A stretch of DNA of 64,000 nucleotides, taken from positions 1,116,001 to 1,180,000 of the forward strand of contig CAWGLR010000003.1 of NCBI GenBank assembly GCA_963823565.1, given 5' to 3'. Both the position numbers and the translations under genes were made by a program. Source of the DNA: RHKX01 sp963823565. Lineage in GTDB: Bacteria > Actinomycetota > Thermoleophilia > Solirubrobacterales > 70-9. Under the pieces are notes generated by a model. It searched no databases, was not told the DNA's origin, and was given only the letters and a program-made list of their open reading frames with translations. Of the stretch, positions 16,407 to 24,923 are shown piece after piece. Within the stretch, counting starts at the first letter, position 1. The number at the start of each line of letters is the position of its first letter.

Positions 16407-18176
16407 ATGACGGTCAGGCTTGAATGGGAGGGAAAGCCGGATCACGTTGAGCGGGTCAGTCTGCCGTTCCAGACCGTCGAGACGATCAACGAGTCCAGGG
16501 CGACGAGGGAAAGAGACGCCGGCGGCCTCTTCGGAAGCGGCACAGGCGAGGTTGCGCCGGACTGGAACAACCGGCTGATCTGGGGGGATAACAAGCTTGT
16601 TATGAGCAGTCTCCTGAAGGAGTTCGCAGGCGAGGTGAAGCTCGTCTACATAGACCCGCCGTTCGACACCGGCGCAGACTTCACGTATCAGGTCCCCGTC
16701 GGGGAAAGATCAGTCGCCAAGGCGCCGTCGGTGCTTGAGGAGCACGCATACCGGGACACCTGGGGCCGGGGAAAGGGCTCCTATCTCTCGATGCTCTATG
16801 AGCGCCTCGTCCTCATTCAAGAATTGCTTCGAGACGACGGATCGCTCGTGATCCATCTTGACTGGCATCAAGGGCATTACGTCAAGGTCCTGCTCGATGA
16901 ACTGCTCGGGGAGCACAACTTCAGGAACGAACTCGTCTGGTGGTACTACAACAAGTACCAGGGGAACATCCGCCGCTTTGCTTCCAACCACGACGTTCTG
17001 CTCTGGTACACGAAATCCGACAACTACACGTTCAATCGACAACGCGAGAAGCGTGAGGCCCCCATCCGCCAAATCAGACGCGTCTGGGACAAGGAGAAGC
17101 AGGCCTTGGTCAATGCCAAGGATCCCGTGACGGGGAAGGTCATCTATCAGGAGAGCACGGAGCGGACCGTCGATGACGTTTGGCGGTTGTCGATGCTTCA
17201 ACCCGCGGATCAGAAGGAGAACGTTCGCTACGAGACCCAGAAGCCTCTGACTCTTGCGTCGCGGGTCATTGGTGCGCTCACCGACGAAGGGGATCTCGTA
17301 GCGGATTTCTTCTGCGGTTCAGGGACTGCGCTCGTGGCCGCTGAGAAGCTCGATCGGCGCTGGGTGGGGTGTGACCTCGGCCGCTTTGCGATCCACACGT
17401 CCCGTAAGCGCCTCCTCAGCATTCCCGACTGCCGGCCCTTCGAGATCCAAAACCTCGGCGCTTACGAGCGGCAGCGGTGGCAGCAGGTCTCGGGCAACGG
17501 GGCGCTCCGCGGCTACTTCGACACGATCCTGGCCTTCTACCGAGCCGAGTCCGTCGAGGGTTTCGCTCACCTGCACGGCCGAAAGGCTGACCGCATGGTC
17601 CACGTCGGGGCCACGGATGTACCCGTGACCATCGACGAGTGCGAGGACGTGATGGACGAGATGGCGGGGAACGGAATCGAGGGCGCGGACATCCTCGGCT
17701 GGGAGTGGGAGATGGGCCTCCACGACACGGTTCCCGAGGCGGCGCGCCGGCGTGGGCTCGATCTGCGGCTGCGGCAGATCCCGAGGGAAGTGATGGAGCG
17801 GGACGTCGCCGACTCCGGCGAGGTCCGGTTCTTCGAGCTCGCCTACGTCGACCTCGATGTGCGGCGGGAAGGGAACGAGGCCTCGGTCATGCTCAAGGAC
17901 TTCGCGATCCCGAGCGAGGAGCTGATCCCTGAGAAGGTGCGGGACCAGATCTCCGGCTGGCCGGACCTCATCGACTACTGGTCGATCGACTTCGATTACA
18001 GCGACGAGACCTTCCACAACCAGTGGCAGGCTTATCGGACCAAGGAGGACCCGAAGCTGGCGACGACCAGCGACTGGCACGAGTACCCGAGTCCTGGCCG
18101 CTACACGATCGTCGTGAAGATCATCGACATCTTCGGCAATGACACGACGAAGCTCGCCGAGGTCCGCATCAAGTGA
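16407..18176 (+). CDS. mod: Type III restriction-modification DNA methyltransferase (Mod)
   Basis: A 589-residue beta-class N6-adenine methyltransferase: the catalytic DPPF motif (KLVYIDPPFDTGADF, near residue 80) comes before the AdoMet-binding motif (DFFCGSGTALVAAEKLDRRWVGCD, near 300). Between them lies the target-recognition region. This order and length fit type III Mod, which recognises a short asymmetric site and methylates one strand. The last ~200 residues are less conserved and end in a small beta domain. An AGGTCGGGGAGGC ribosome site precedes the ATG. The stop overlaps the res start (GTGA). Base composition is more AT-rich than chromosomal genes, consistent with transfer. Confidence 0.9.
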   Translation: MTVRLEWEGKPDHVERVSLPFQTVETINESRATRERDAGGLFGSGTGEVAPDWNNRLIWGDNKLVMSSLLKEFAGEVKLVYIDPPFDTGADFTYQVPVGERSVAKAPSVLEEHAYRDTWGRGKGSYLSMLYERLVLIQELLRDDGSLVIHLDWHQGHYVKVLLDELLGEHNFRNELVWWYYNKYQGNIRRFASNHDVLLWYTKSDNYTFNRQREKREAPIRQIRRVWDKEKQALVNAKDPVTGKVIYQESTERTVDDVWRLSMLQPADQKENVRYETQKPLTLASRVIGALTDEGDLVADFFCGSGTALVAAEKLDRRWVGCDLGRFAIHTSRKRLLSIPDCRPFEIQNLGAYERQRWQQVSGNGALRGYFDTILAFYRAESVEGFAHLHGRKADRMVHVGATDVPVTIDECEDVMDEMAGNGIEGADILGWEWEMGLHDTVPEAARRRGLDLRLRQIPREVMERDVADSGEVRFFELAYVDLDVRREGNEASVMLKDFAIPSEELIPEKVRDQISGWPDLIDYWSIDFDYSDETFHNQWQAYRTKEDPKLATTSDWHEYPSPGRYTIVVKIIDIFGNDTTKLAEVRIK

Positions 18177-20753
18177 CCGACGCGCCGGCGGGCGATCCCT
18201 TCGCGGTCCCCGAGCGGAGGCCGACGAGCGATGGCACGCATCTCGTCAACGGTGTCCGCGCTGCCGTAGACGCATGGCGCGCGCAGGGGTATCCGGGGGC
18301 GTCAGCGACGAGCAAGCGCCTGCTCTCGTTCTGGTTCGACGACGAGCACCGCAGCGAGAGCGGGCTTCCATTCCGTTTCTACTTCTGCCAGCGGGAGTCG
18401 ATTGAGACCCTCATCTACCTCAACGAGATCCACCCGACTTCGAGCTTGGCCGATCTCCTCGAGTTCGCATCCCACCCGATCCTGATCGAGCCGGGGGAGA
18501 CCAGGCGCCAGCGACTGGCCTTCAAGATGGCCACGGGCTCAGGAAAGACGATGGCGATGAGCCTGGCGATCGTCTGGTCGTACTTCCACGCGATCCGTGA
18601 GCCGGAGTCGGCGATGGCCGCGTCGTTCCTCGTGATCGCGCCGAACTTGATCGTCTTCGAGCGCCTCAAGAGCGACTTCGGCGACGGCGCGACCTTCCGC
18701 CGCGATCCGCTGGTCCCGCCGGAGTGGGAGGAGGACTTCCTGCTGACGGTCGCCCTCCAGGACGATCCCGCGCCGATCACGACGAACGGAGCGCTCTATC
18801 TGACGAACGTGCAGCGCCTCTACGAGGCACGGGACTCCGGCGGGACGGAGGGGATGAATCCCGTCGAGGCGATGCTCGGACCGCGGGTCAAGCAGGACGC
18901 AACGGGGGCGGCAAGTGAGGAGCTGATGGAGCGGATCTCCCGTCGCGGGCGGCTGATGGTCGTCAACGATGAGGCGCACCACGTCTGGGACGAGAAGCTC
19001 GAGTGGAACCAGTCGATCGAGCGGCTCCATCGCCAGCTGAAGGAGGCGACACCCGAAGACCCCAGGGCCGGCGTCGTCTCCCAGCTCGACTTCTCCGCAA
19101 CGCCGAAGGACCAGAAGGGTCAGATCTTCCGACACGTCGTCGTCGACTACCCGCTGGCGCAGGCGGTCGGCGATGGGATCGTGAAGACGCCGCTGATCGG
19201 CGAGGTCTCCGGCGCGGAGGTCGAGATCGGCGACTCGCCGGTCCAGCGGAACCGCCAGTGGCTCGACGTCGCCGTCGGGCGCTGGCGGAAGTTCCACGAG
19301 GACCTCTCCCCGTCGGGGAAGCGACCGATCCTCTTCGTCATGTGCGAGAACACGCAGGCCGCCGACGAGGCGGGGGACTACCTGCGCCAGCGGCCGGAGT
19401 TCGCCGGCGATCGGCTGCTCGTGATCCACACGAACCGCTCCGGCGACATCCGCAAGGACGATCTCGATCTCGCCCGGCAGGCCGCCCGCGACGTCGACGG
19501 CCCGGAGAGCCCCGTCCGCTGCATCGTCAGCGTGCTGATGCTGCGCGAGGGATGGGACGTCCGCAACGTCTGCGTGATCGTGACCCTGCGCTCGCTGACG
19601 GCCGCCTCGAAGATCCTGCCCGAGCAGGCGCTCGGGCGGCGGGTTAAGGCGAATGACGCCGCCCGGCTCGGGCTTCGACGAGAAGGTCGTGGTCATCGAG
19701 CACGATGCATTCCGCGACCTCTGGAGCACCGAGCTCGACGGCGGCCTGATCGTCGAGCGCCAGGAGGCCGACAAGATCGAGACAGGCGCGGTGACGATTT
19801 TCCCCGACGAGGGCAAGGCGAGGTTCGACATCGCGATCCCGCAGCTGACCAGGGCGCTGAGCCGCGCTGAGACGCCGCTCGATCAGCTGGACCCCTCCGA
19901 GGTCGAGGCGCCGGCCTCGCCCCTGGAGGTGCCGGACGTCGAGCCCGACGAGTACATCTCCTACCGCGGCCTCCACCTGATCGAGAAGAACGTCATCGAG
20001 GAGTACGAGTTCCGCGTCCCCTACGCGGAGAACCCCTCCGGCGTCCTCACGTACTACACGCAGCTCGTAGCCAACGCCGGCGGGGTCGGCCGGATCTCCG
20101 GAGCCTTCGCGACCCTCGCCCCGATGGTCCGCGAATACATCAGCCAGCGGCTCTTCGAGCGGCCGGTCGAGCTCGATGACAAGATCGTGCTGCACCGCCT
20201 CGCCGAGAACGATGCCCAGCAGCTTGTCGCCTCGGCGTTCGCGAAGGTCATCCGCGAGCTCTCGATCGAGGAGCGCGAGCCGACGATCGAGGAGAGCGCC
20301 GTCCGACTCTCGGAGACGCCGGCGTTCCCGTGGTCGCGGCAGACTGTCGAGGCCGAGCGCACGGTCTTCAACCTCGCCGCCGTCGACAACAAATTCGAGG
20401 GCCGGTTCGCCCAGTTCCTCGACACCGCGAGCGACGTGACGGCGTTCGCGAAGCTGACGCTGAACAGCCGTTTCGCGCTCGAGTACATCTCCACAACGGG
20501 GGCGCTGCGCTTCTACTACCCCGACTTCGTCGTCCGCCTGGCCGACGACTCCTGCCTGATCGTCGAGACGAAGGGCATGGAGGACCTCGAGGTCGCGCAC
20601 AAGGACCAGCGGGCTCGCCGCTGGTGCCGCGACGCGTCCAAGCTCGCCGGACGCGAATGGGGCTACGAGAAGGTGCGCCAGAAGGTCTTCGACGCCTACA
20701 CCGGCGACTCGGTCGACGGCCTCAGGCGTTTCATCGCGGCGGGAGAGGCGTAG
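18173..20753 (+). CDS. res: Type III restriction subunit (Res), helicase-nuclease, with a +1 frame break
   Basis: An ~860-residue SF2 helicase fused to a nuclease once one frame break is bridged. Motifs: Walker A FKMATGSGKTMAM (~residue 125), DEAH box VVNDEAHHVW (~265), LDFSATP (~300), and motif VI LPEQALGR near 490. At about 19638-19644 the frame shifts: GGGCGGCGGG carries one extra base relative to the expected LGRGLRRM, so the first frame ends in nonsense while the second continues correctly from about 19650 to 20753. The C-terminus has the PD-(D/E)xK nuclease core YYPDFVVRLADDSCLIVETKG. With the break the enzyme would be dead; a sequencing error or slippage in the G/C tract are both possible. 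It partners with the upstream Mod. Confidence 0.85.
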
Positions 20754-20799
20754 CCTCTGTGTCGTCGGGGCGGCATCTTTGCCGTCGGGCTTCTAGGAG

Positions 20800-21129
20800 A
20801 TGATGCGGCGAGCAATGGGCACCCGAACCGCCAAGCGCCCTGAGCAGCGAGACCTATTCGCATGGGCCGATGAGCTCGAGGAGGAGCGTGCCCGCATCGC
20901 GGACATCAACGCGGAGCGCGCGGCCCGGCGCGGCTACATCGTCTTCGCCACCGACCCCGAGGTCTCCCCAGACGAGCCGGGTTACCGGGAGACCTTCGCG
21001 ACCGAGGCGAAGACCCCGCATCAGGCTATGGCGAAGGTCAGGCCAATCGCTAGTGGTCGCCGGCTTCGCGCCTATCTGGTCAGCGGGCGCTATCGCGACG
21101 AGCTCGCCGACGCCCGCTGGGTCGCCTGA
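20800..21129 (+). CDS. Small hypothetical protein in the defence island
   Basis: A 109-residue protein with no family I recognise. It has a charged helical N-terminus (RDLFAWADELEEERARIADINAERAARRG) followed by an alpha/beta stretch (YIVFATDPEVSPDEPGYRETFATEAKTPHQAMAKV). A TAGGAGA ribosome site lies directly before the tandem ATGATG; an in-frame ATG at 20815 is an alternative start. It follows res by 46 nt in the same direction and may be part of the restriction operon or an accessory to it. Confidence 0.55.
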   Translation: MMRRAMGTRTAKRPEQRDLFAWADELEEERARIADINAERAARRGYIVFATDPEVSPDEPGYRETFATEAKTPHQAMAKVRPIASGRRLRAYLVSGRYRDELADARWVA

Positions 21130-21275
21130 CGCGAGACTCCCTAGTCCTCGAGAAGGGCCGGCTGCTCAGGTTCCGCGGGCGCCCGGAAGTAGGCCCTTTG
21201 ACCATGCTCCGGTGGATCTCCCGGACTGCCTCGCTGCTGGCATTCAGGACCTCGACGAGGTGAGGATCGGCATCC

Positions 21276-22310
21276 TCACGCCGAAGGTGATCGGCGATCC
21301 GCCCGATGCCCGGCGAGCCGCGTCGTCCGCATAGAGCATTGCCTTCTCGACCTTGCGTCGAACTCCCGCTGGTCAAGGCGTTGACCGTCGTCGTCGACTC
21401 CGTCAACGCCCGCATAGCGTTCGAGGCGATCGTTGGCCTCTTGCGCCTCCTGTTGCCGTCGGCGTGCATCCTCGAGGAACGCCCGGCCAATGGCCCGCGC
21501 GTCCGCGACACCGCTCGCCTCGGCGATTTCGCGAGCTCGGAACGGGGTGAATGCTCTTGCCTTCCCGGCGCGGAGATGCACGGCGCTGAGGAGGCCCAGC
21601 ATCGCCCGCCGCCGAACCTTCGGGTCGTCCGTGGCGACCTTGATGCGCGCAAGCGCGGAGTCGTAGCCAGCCCAGAGGGTGATGACGTAGAGGAACGGCA
21701 CCGTCCCGAGCGTTAGGTATGCCGGCAGGGCGAGAGAGCGCGCCAGAAGGCTCTTGTCCAGACCGTGCCACTCCGACCCAACCTGAACGACGACGTACGC
21801 CATCAGGCCGAGTCCGATCACTCCCAGCAGGGTGTCGAGAGCCTGCTTGGTCCGGCGCAGCTCCTTCTGCGTAGCCGCCACTTCAGACAGCAGGACCAGG
21901 AAGGACACGATCGCCACGAGGACAAGCTCGGCCACGACGCCGAACACGAACAAGCCGATGACGACCTCGACATACGCGGTCGCCTTGAACGCGCGCGTTG
22001 CGACCGGCCGGAAGAACGCCTCGTCCCGCTTCCGGGTCGCAATGCCGAAGAGAAGCGCAATCCCCGGGCCAAGCACCCAGAGCGCGGTCTCGACGAGCAG
22101 CTCTTGCTCCCACAGCCCGAGACGAGACCCGGCTACGACCAGCAGGGTCGACCAGGCGAAGAGGCCAAGGAACGGGGTCGCGACCTTGGGTTCGGCGAGC
22201 GACCTCGCGACTGGGCCCAGGCCGGAGCGGACCCTCGCGCTCATCAGCACAAGGACAACGAGAGCGCCGAGGACGATCAGGCCCGCGAGCTGGCGGTTGT
22301 CCAAGCCCAT
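21276..22310 (-). CDS. Multi-pass membrane protein in the defence island
   Basis: A 344-residue protein with about seven predicted membrane helices in the first ~215 residues (LAGLIVLGALVVLVLM; ATPFLGLFAWSTLLVVAGS; TALWVLGPGIALLFGI; a long double segment EVVIGLFVFGVVAELVLVAIVSFLVLLSE; LLGVIGLGLMAYVVVQV; LALPAYLTLGTVPFLYVITLWAG). A cytosolic C-terminal domain of ~130 residues follows, including VADARAIGRAFLEDARRRQQEAQEANDRLERY, which may be coiled. No family recognised. A TACGAT box (22322-22317) ends 6 nt before the ATG. It is divergent from the gene at 22455, sharing a ~145-nt control region. Membrane effectors are common in defence systems, but that role is only inferred from location. Confidence 0.7.
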   Translation of the reverse strand: MGLDNRQLAGLIVLGALVVLVLMSARVRSGLGPVARSLAEPKVATPFLGLFAWSTLLVVAGSRLGLWEQELLVETALWVLGPGIALLFGIATRKRDEAFFRPVATRAFKATAYVEVVIGLFVFGVVAELVLVAIVSFLVLLSEVAATQKELRRTKQALDTLLGVIGLGLMAYVVVQVGSEWHGLDKSLLARSLALPAYLTLGTVPFLYVITLWAGYDSALARIKVATDDPKVRRRAMLGLLSAVHLRAGKARAFTPFRAREIAEASGVADARAIGRAFLEDARRRQQEAQEANDRLERYAGVDGVDDDGQRLDQREFDARSRRQCSMRTTRLAGHRADRRSPSA

Positions 22311-22316
22311 GCACGG

Positions 22317-22322
22317 ATCGTA
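22317..22322 (-). promoter_or_regulatory. -10 box of the island membrane-protein gene
   Basis: TACGAT on the minus strand, 6 nt before the ATG at 22310; no ribosome site in the gap. Confidence 0.55.
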
Positions 22323-22440
22323 GGAACGGTTCCGGCGACCGTCCGCCGCACTCCCGTGCGGAGCGGCTGTCGCGGGTGGTGCCGGCTTCGGGCGACTTCG
22401 CTGCCCCACCGGACGTTCGCGCGGAAGCGGCGTAGCCGCA

Positions 22441-22446
22441 TATCCT
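22441..22446 (+). promoter_or_regulatory. -10 box of the 22455 gene
   Basis: TATCCT ends 8 nt before the GTG at 22455. It faces the divergent TACGAT box about 120 nt away. Confidence 0.55.
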
Positions 22447-22454
22447 CAGCCGCG

Positions 22455-23129
22455 GTGGACGAAACGACGGGCGAGGCGCTGGATCGGTTCTGCGCGGGCG
22501 AGGACCCGGAGTTCCTGCGGCGGGACGCGGCCGAGCTCCTCGTCAGCAACTTCGCGAGCTATGGGATCGACCTGCTCGACGGCGACGATGCCGAGCGCCT
22601 GCAAGCGGCCTGGGACGAGGACGGCGACCCGACGACGATCGTCCGCTCGCTTCCGATCAGGCGGGTCGCCCCTCACATCAGAGAGATGCTCGACTACTAC
22701 TTGATCCGCAAGGTCGCGGGTCCGCGCGGGTTCACGGGACAGCTTGCCGCCACCTACGCTCAGCTTGTGCGCTTCCTCGGGGACGAGGACGCGATCTCCA
22801 GGTCGCTTGCCCGCAAGCTGGCGAACGAGGCCGAGCAGGCCGCCGAGGTAATCCCGCGCGCCGAGCGCCTCAACTCCGCGCTCCACGATCTGACGCGGCG
22901 GGACGCCGGGAAGCGACCCACCCAGATCGACCGTGAGGACATTGTCGAGGACTCGCTCACGATCGAGCGGATTGAGCCCGGGAGGATCTGGTTCGAGCGC
23001 GGGATCGGCCCGTTCGCAGTCCCGGAGGAGGTCAGCGCTGAGAGCGAGACTGGGTGGGAGGTCTGGATCGCCGCCGCACCGGCCGACGGCAAGTGGCACC
23101 TGCTCGAGTGCGGGATGGTGTATCCGTAG
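22455..23129 (+). CDS. Hypothetical protein, divergent partner of the membrane protein
   Basis: A 224-residue protein I cannot assign. Residues 1-145 look all-alpha (EFLRRDAAELLVSNFASYGIDLL; APHIREMLDYYLIRKV; a segment with LAATYAQLVRFLGDEDAISRSLARKLANEAEQAAEVI). The last ~70 residues look like a small beta barrel, with IERIEPGRIWFERGIGPFAVPEEV and GWEVWIAAAPADGKWHLLECGMVYP. The GTG start is chosen from the -10 box 8 nt upstream; the open frame continues upstream but crosses the promoter. It sits between the type III system and AbiE, inside the island. Confidence 0.6.
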   Translation: MDETTGEALDRFCAGEDPEFLRRDAAELLVSNFASYGIDLLDGDDAERLQAAWDEDGDPTTIVRSLPIRRVAPHIREMLDYYLIRKVAGPRGFTGQLAATYAQLVRFLGDEDAISRSLARKLANEAEQAAEVIPRAERLNSALHDLTRRDAGKRPTQIDREDIVEDSLTIERIEPGRIWFERGIGPFAVPEEVSAESETGWEVWIAAAPADGKWHLLECGMVYP

Positions 23130-23217
23130 GAGGGGGGAGACGGCGTCAGGCGAATGGGGGATGCCTTTCCCTAAACGCCGGACGCCCGGTGGCGTACCGG
23201 GTCGAGCGCGGCAGCAA

Positions 23218-23233
23218 AAGTAAAGCTATACTT
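23218..23233 (+). promoter_or_regulatory. abiE promoter with overlapping inverted repeat
   Basis: A consensus TATACT box (23227-23232) ends 6 nt before the abiEi ATG. It is overlapped by the inverted repeat AAGTA-N6-TACTT (23218-23222 and 23229-23233). Characterised AbiEi antitoxins repress their own operon by binding inverted repeats at the promoter, so this is the likely operator. Confidence 0.55.
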
Positions 23234-23238
23234 GACCT

Positions 23239-23838
23239 ATGCATGACGCACCATCACCTGACGTGCGTGGCCTCGAGGCTGTCGCCTACGACCAGGACGG
23301 CTATTTCACCGCCGCCGACGCAGCTGCGCACGGCGTGAGTCGCCAGCTCCTCGATCACCACGTGCGGCAAGGCCGCTTCGAGCGTATTCGGCGCGGCCTT
23401 TTCCGCGTCCGGGGCTTCCCGACGACTGAGCACGCCGAGATGCGCGAGAAGTGGATGGCGGTCGGCGCCGACAAGGCGGTTCTTTGTGACGTGAGCGCCC
23501 TAGCCCTGCTCGATCTCAGCGACAACATCCCCGATGCCGTCCACCTACTCGTGCCCCGCCGGCACCGGGGTCTTCGCCGACCTCCCGGCACAGTCATCCA
23601 CACCCGCCCTGACGATGAGGATGTATCAACCGTCTGGCGCGACGGGCTGCCACTCACCGCTCCGGCGCGGACGCTCGTCGATGTGGCCGACGCGCTGCAG
23701 CCGGAGCAGGCGGTGATGGCCGTGCGGCAGGCGCTCGAGCGCGGCCTTCTCACCGAGCGACAGCTTCGCGACGAGGCTGGGCGGCGCGGCAAGGCCGCGG
23801 CGATCGAGGCTGTCCTCGCAGGTGGAACGGCGCCGTGA
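23239..23838 (+). CDS. abiEi: AbiEi-type antitoxin/autorepressor
   Basis: A 199-residue type IV antitoxin. The N-terminus is the family's winged helix: YDQDGYFTAADAAAHGVSRQLLDHHVRQGRFERIRRGLFRV. The C-terminal part has ALALLDLSDNIPDAVHLLVPRRHRG and LTAPARTLVDVADAL, both typical of AbiEi-like proteins. It antagonises the nucleotidyltransferase toxin AbiEii encoded next, and represses the operon. A leaderless start is indicated by TATACT 6 nt upstream. Its stop overlaps the abiEii start (GTGA), which keeps the two in fixed ratio. Confidence 0.88.
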   Translation: MHDAPSPDVRGLEAVAYDQDGYFTAADAAAHGVSRQLLDHHVRQGRFERIRRGLFRVRGFPTTEHAEMREKWMAVGADKAVLCDVSALALLDLSDNIPDAVHLLVPRRHRGLRRPPGTVIHTRPDDEDVSTVWRDGLPLTAPARTLVDVADALQPEQAVMAVRQALERGLLTERQLRDEAGRRGKAAAIEAVLAGGTAP

Positions 23839-24719
23839 GGTATGCCACCGCGGCCGCCTTCCGCCAGGCCCTCGATCAGCGGCTGAAGGACGAGGCGGAG
23901 GGCACTGGGCTCGCGCTGGTCCGCCTCCGCAAGCGGATCGCCTTTGAGCTCTTCCTTCGCCGGCTCGTCCAGGTCGCACCCGGGCGTTGGGTCCTGAAAG
24001 GCGCCCTCGCTCTCGACCTCCGTCTCGATGCCGGCGGACGCTTCACGAAGGACATCGACCTCGGCCGCGAGGACGACGAGCAGGCGGCGATCGAGGACAT
24101 CACCGCCGCCGAGCAGCTCCAACTCGACGACTTCTTCACGTTCTCGACGCGGAGAGACACCGAGTTCGCCGACACCGACGAGTTCTCAGCTATCCGCTTT
24201 CACATCACGGCCCAGCTGGCCGGCCGGACTTTCGAGCAGTTCGTGCTCGACGTCGGCTTCACCGATGTGATCGCGTGGACGCCCGACACGATCGAGACCT
24301 CCGGGCTGCTCTCGTTCGCGGGGATCGAGCCGGTCGAGATACCCGCGGTGCCGATCCCTGTCCATATCGCCGAGAAGGTCCACGCGTACACGCGCGCGTA
24401 TGGCGAGGACGAGCGCCGAAGCACCAGGCCCAAGGATCTGGTCGACATCCTCCTCATTGCTGGCGCCGACCCGGCCGACGCCGGCGAGCTGCGGGAAGCG
24501 CTCGATCGCACCTTCACTGACCGTGGCCGCCACGAGCTGCCTCCGGAGCTGCCGTCGCCACCGGAGAGCTGGGCAGACAAGTACGGGGATCTGGCCAGGG
24601 AGGTGGCGGTCGAGGCGGACCTTGGTCGTGCCTTCGTGCTGGCCGCGGCCTTCCTCGACCCGGTGCTTGCGGGCGAGGCCGCCGGGCGCTGGGATCCGTC
24701 CTCCTGGGAGTGGCACTAA
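23835..24719 (+). CDS. abiEii: AbiEii-type nucleotidyltransferase toxin
   Basis: A 294-residue protein of the AbiEii/AbiGii nucleotidyltransferase family. The core motif is WVLKGALALDLRL followed by RFTKDIDLG (acidic pair at about residues 73-75), then a downstream conserved block VPIPVHIAEKVHAYTR and RPKDLVDILLIA, matching the family's Lys/Asp motifs. AbiE systems cause abortive infection: the toxin transfers nucleotides to a cellular target and stops growth. GTG start overlapping the antitoxin stop. It is the last gene before the distal tRNA repeat. Confidence 0.88.
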   Translation: MRYATAAAFRQALDQRLKDEAEGTGLALVRLRKRIAFELFLRRLVQVAPGRWVLKGALALDLRLDAGGRFTKDIDLGREDDEQAAIEDITAAEQLQLDDFFTFSTRRDTEFADTDEFSAIRFHITAQLAGRTFEQFVLDVGFTDVIAWTPDTIETSGLLSFAGIEPVEIPAVPIPVHIAEKVHAYTRAYGEDERRSTRPKDLVDILLIAGADPADAGELREALDRTFTDRGRHELPPELPSPPESWADKYGDLAREVAVEADLGRAFVLAAAFLDPVLAGEAAGRWDPSSWEWH

Positions 24720-24737
24720 GCGGGGAGCCCGCGAAAA

Positions 24738-24786
24738 CGTATCCCCAACCGTATCCCGAAATCAGGAATTCTCAGGCGATCTCAGG
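24738..24786 (+). repeat. Short direct repeats near the right end of the island
   Basis: CGTATCCC occurs at 24738-24745 and 24750-24757 (12-bp spacing), and CTCAGG at 24771-24776 and 24781-24786 (10-bp spacing). With TTGGTC at 16292-16297 and 16303-16308 on the left, they resemble arm-type recombinase sites. Inference only. The rest of 24720-24843 shows no gene. Confidence 0.4.
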
Positions 24787-24843
24787 GGACCCGGCACCGC
24801 TTGAACAAGCGGAGCCGACCCCACGTCCCACGGACTCCCGAAC

Positions 24844-24886
24844 CTCATAATCCGTAGGGCGCTGGTTCGAGTCCAGCCCGGCCCAT
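24844..24886 (+). repeat. attR: 3' tRNA fragment, right copy of the direct repeat
   Basis: This is the anticodon-loop-to-end part of the tRNA at 16161 with no 5' half, so it cannot be a working tRNA. The T stem here is GCTGG/CCAGC and pairs fully, suggesting this is the original chromosomal 3' end displaced by the insertion. Confidence 0.85.
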
Positions 24887-24923
24887 CGCGCCGCTACTAG
24901 GCGCCGGGGCGTGTCGGCGTCAA

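Larger units (their letters stand above)
16193..24886. mobile_element. tRNA-embedded defence island, 8.7 kb, no integrase
   Basis: The region between the tRNA 3' half and its repeat at 24844-24886 has the layout of an integrative element at a tRNA gene. Its contents differ from the flanks: a type III methyltransferase and restriction subunit, a small hypothetical, a divergent pair of unknown genes, and AbiEi/AbiEii. The left part (16.2-17.5 kb) is visibly more AT-rich than the chromosome. Short direct repeats near both ends (TTGGTC x2 on the left, CGTATCCC x2 on the right) look like arm sites for a tyrosine recombinase. No integrase, excisionase or transfer gene is present, so it is either a remnant or is mobilised in trans. 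Confidence 0.8.

Noticed and set aside
22315..22454. Extension of the 22455 gene upstream to a much longer protein
   Set aside because: The frame is open upstream, but it overlaps the membrane-protein gene antisense and crosses the TATCCT box; the upstream translation has no protein-like pattern.
24844..24886. Second copy of the tRNA(CAT) sequence as a functional tRNA gene
   Set aside because: Only the part from the anticodon loop onward is present; there is no acceptor 5' strand or D arm. It is an att repeat.
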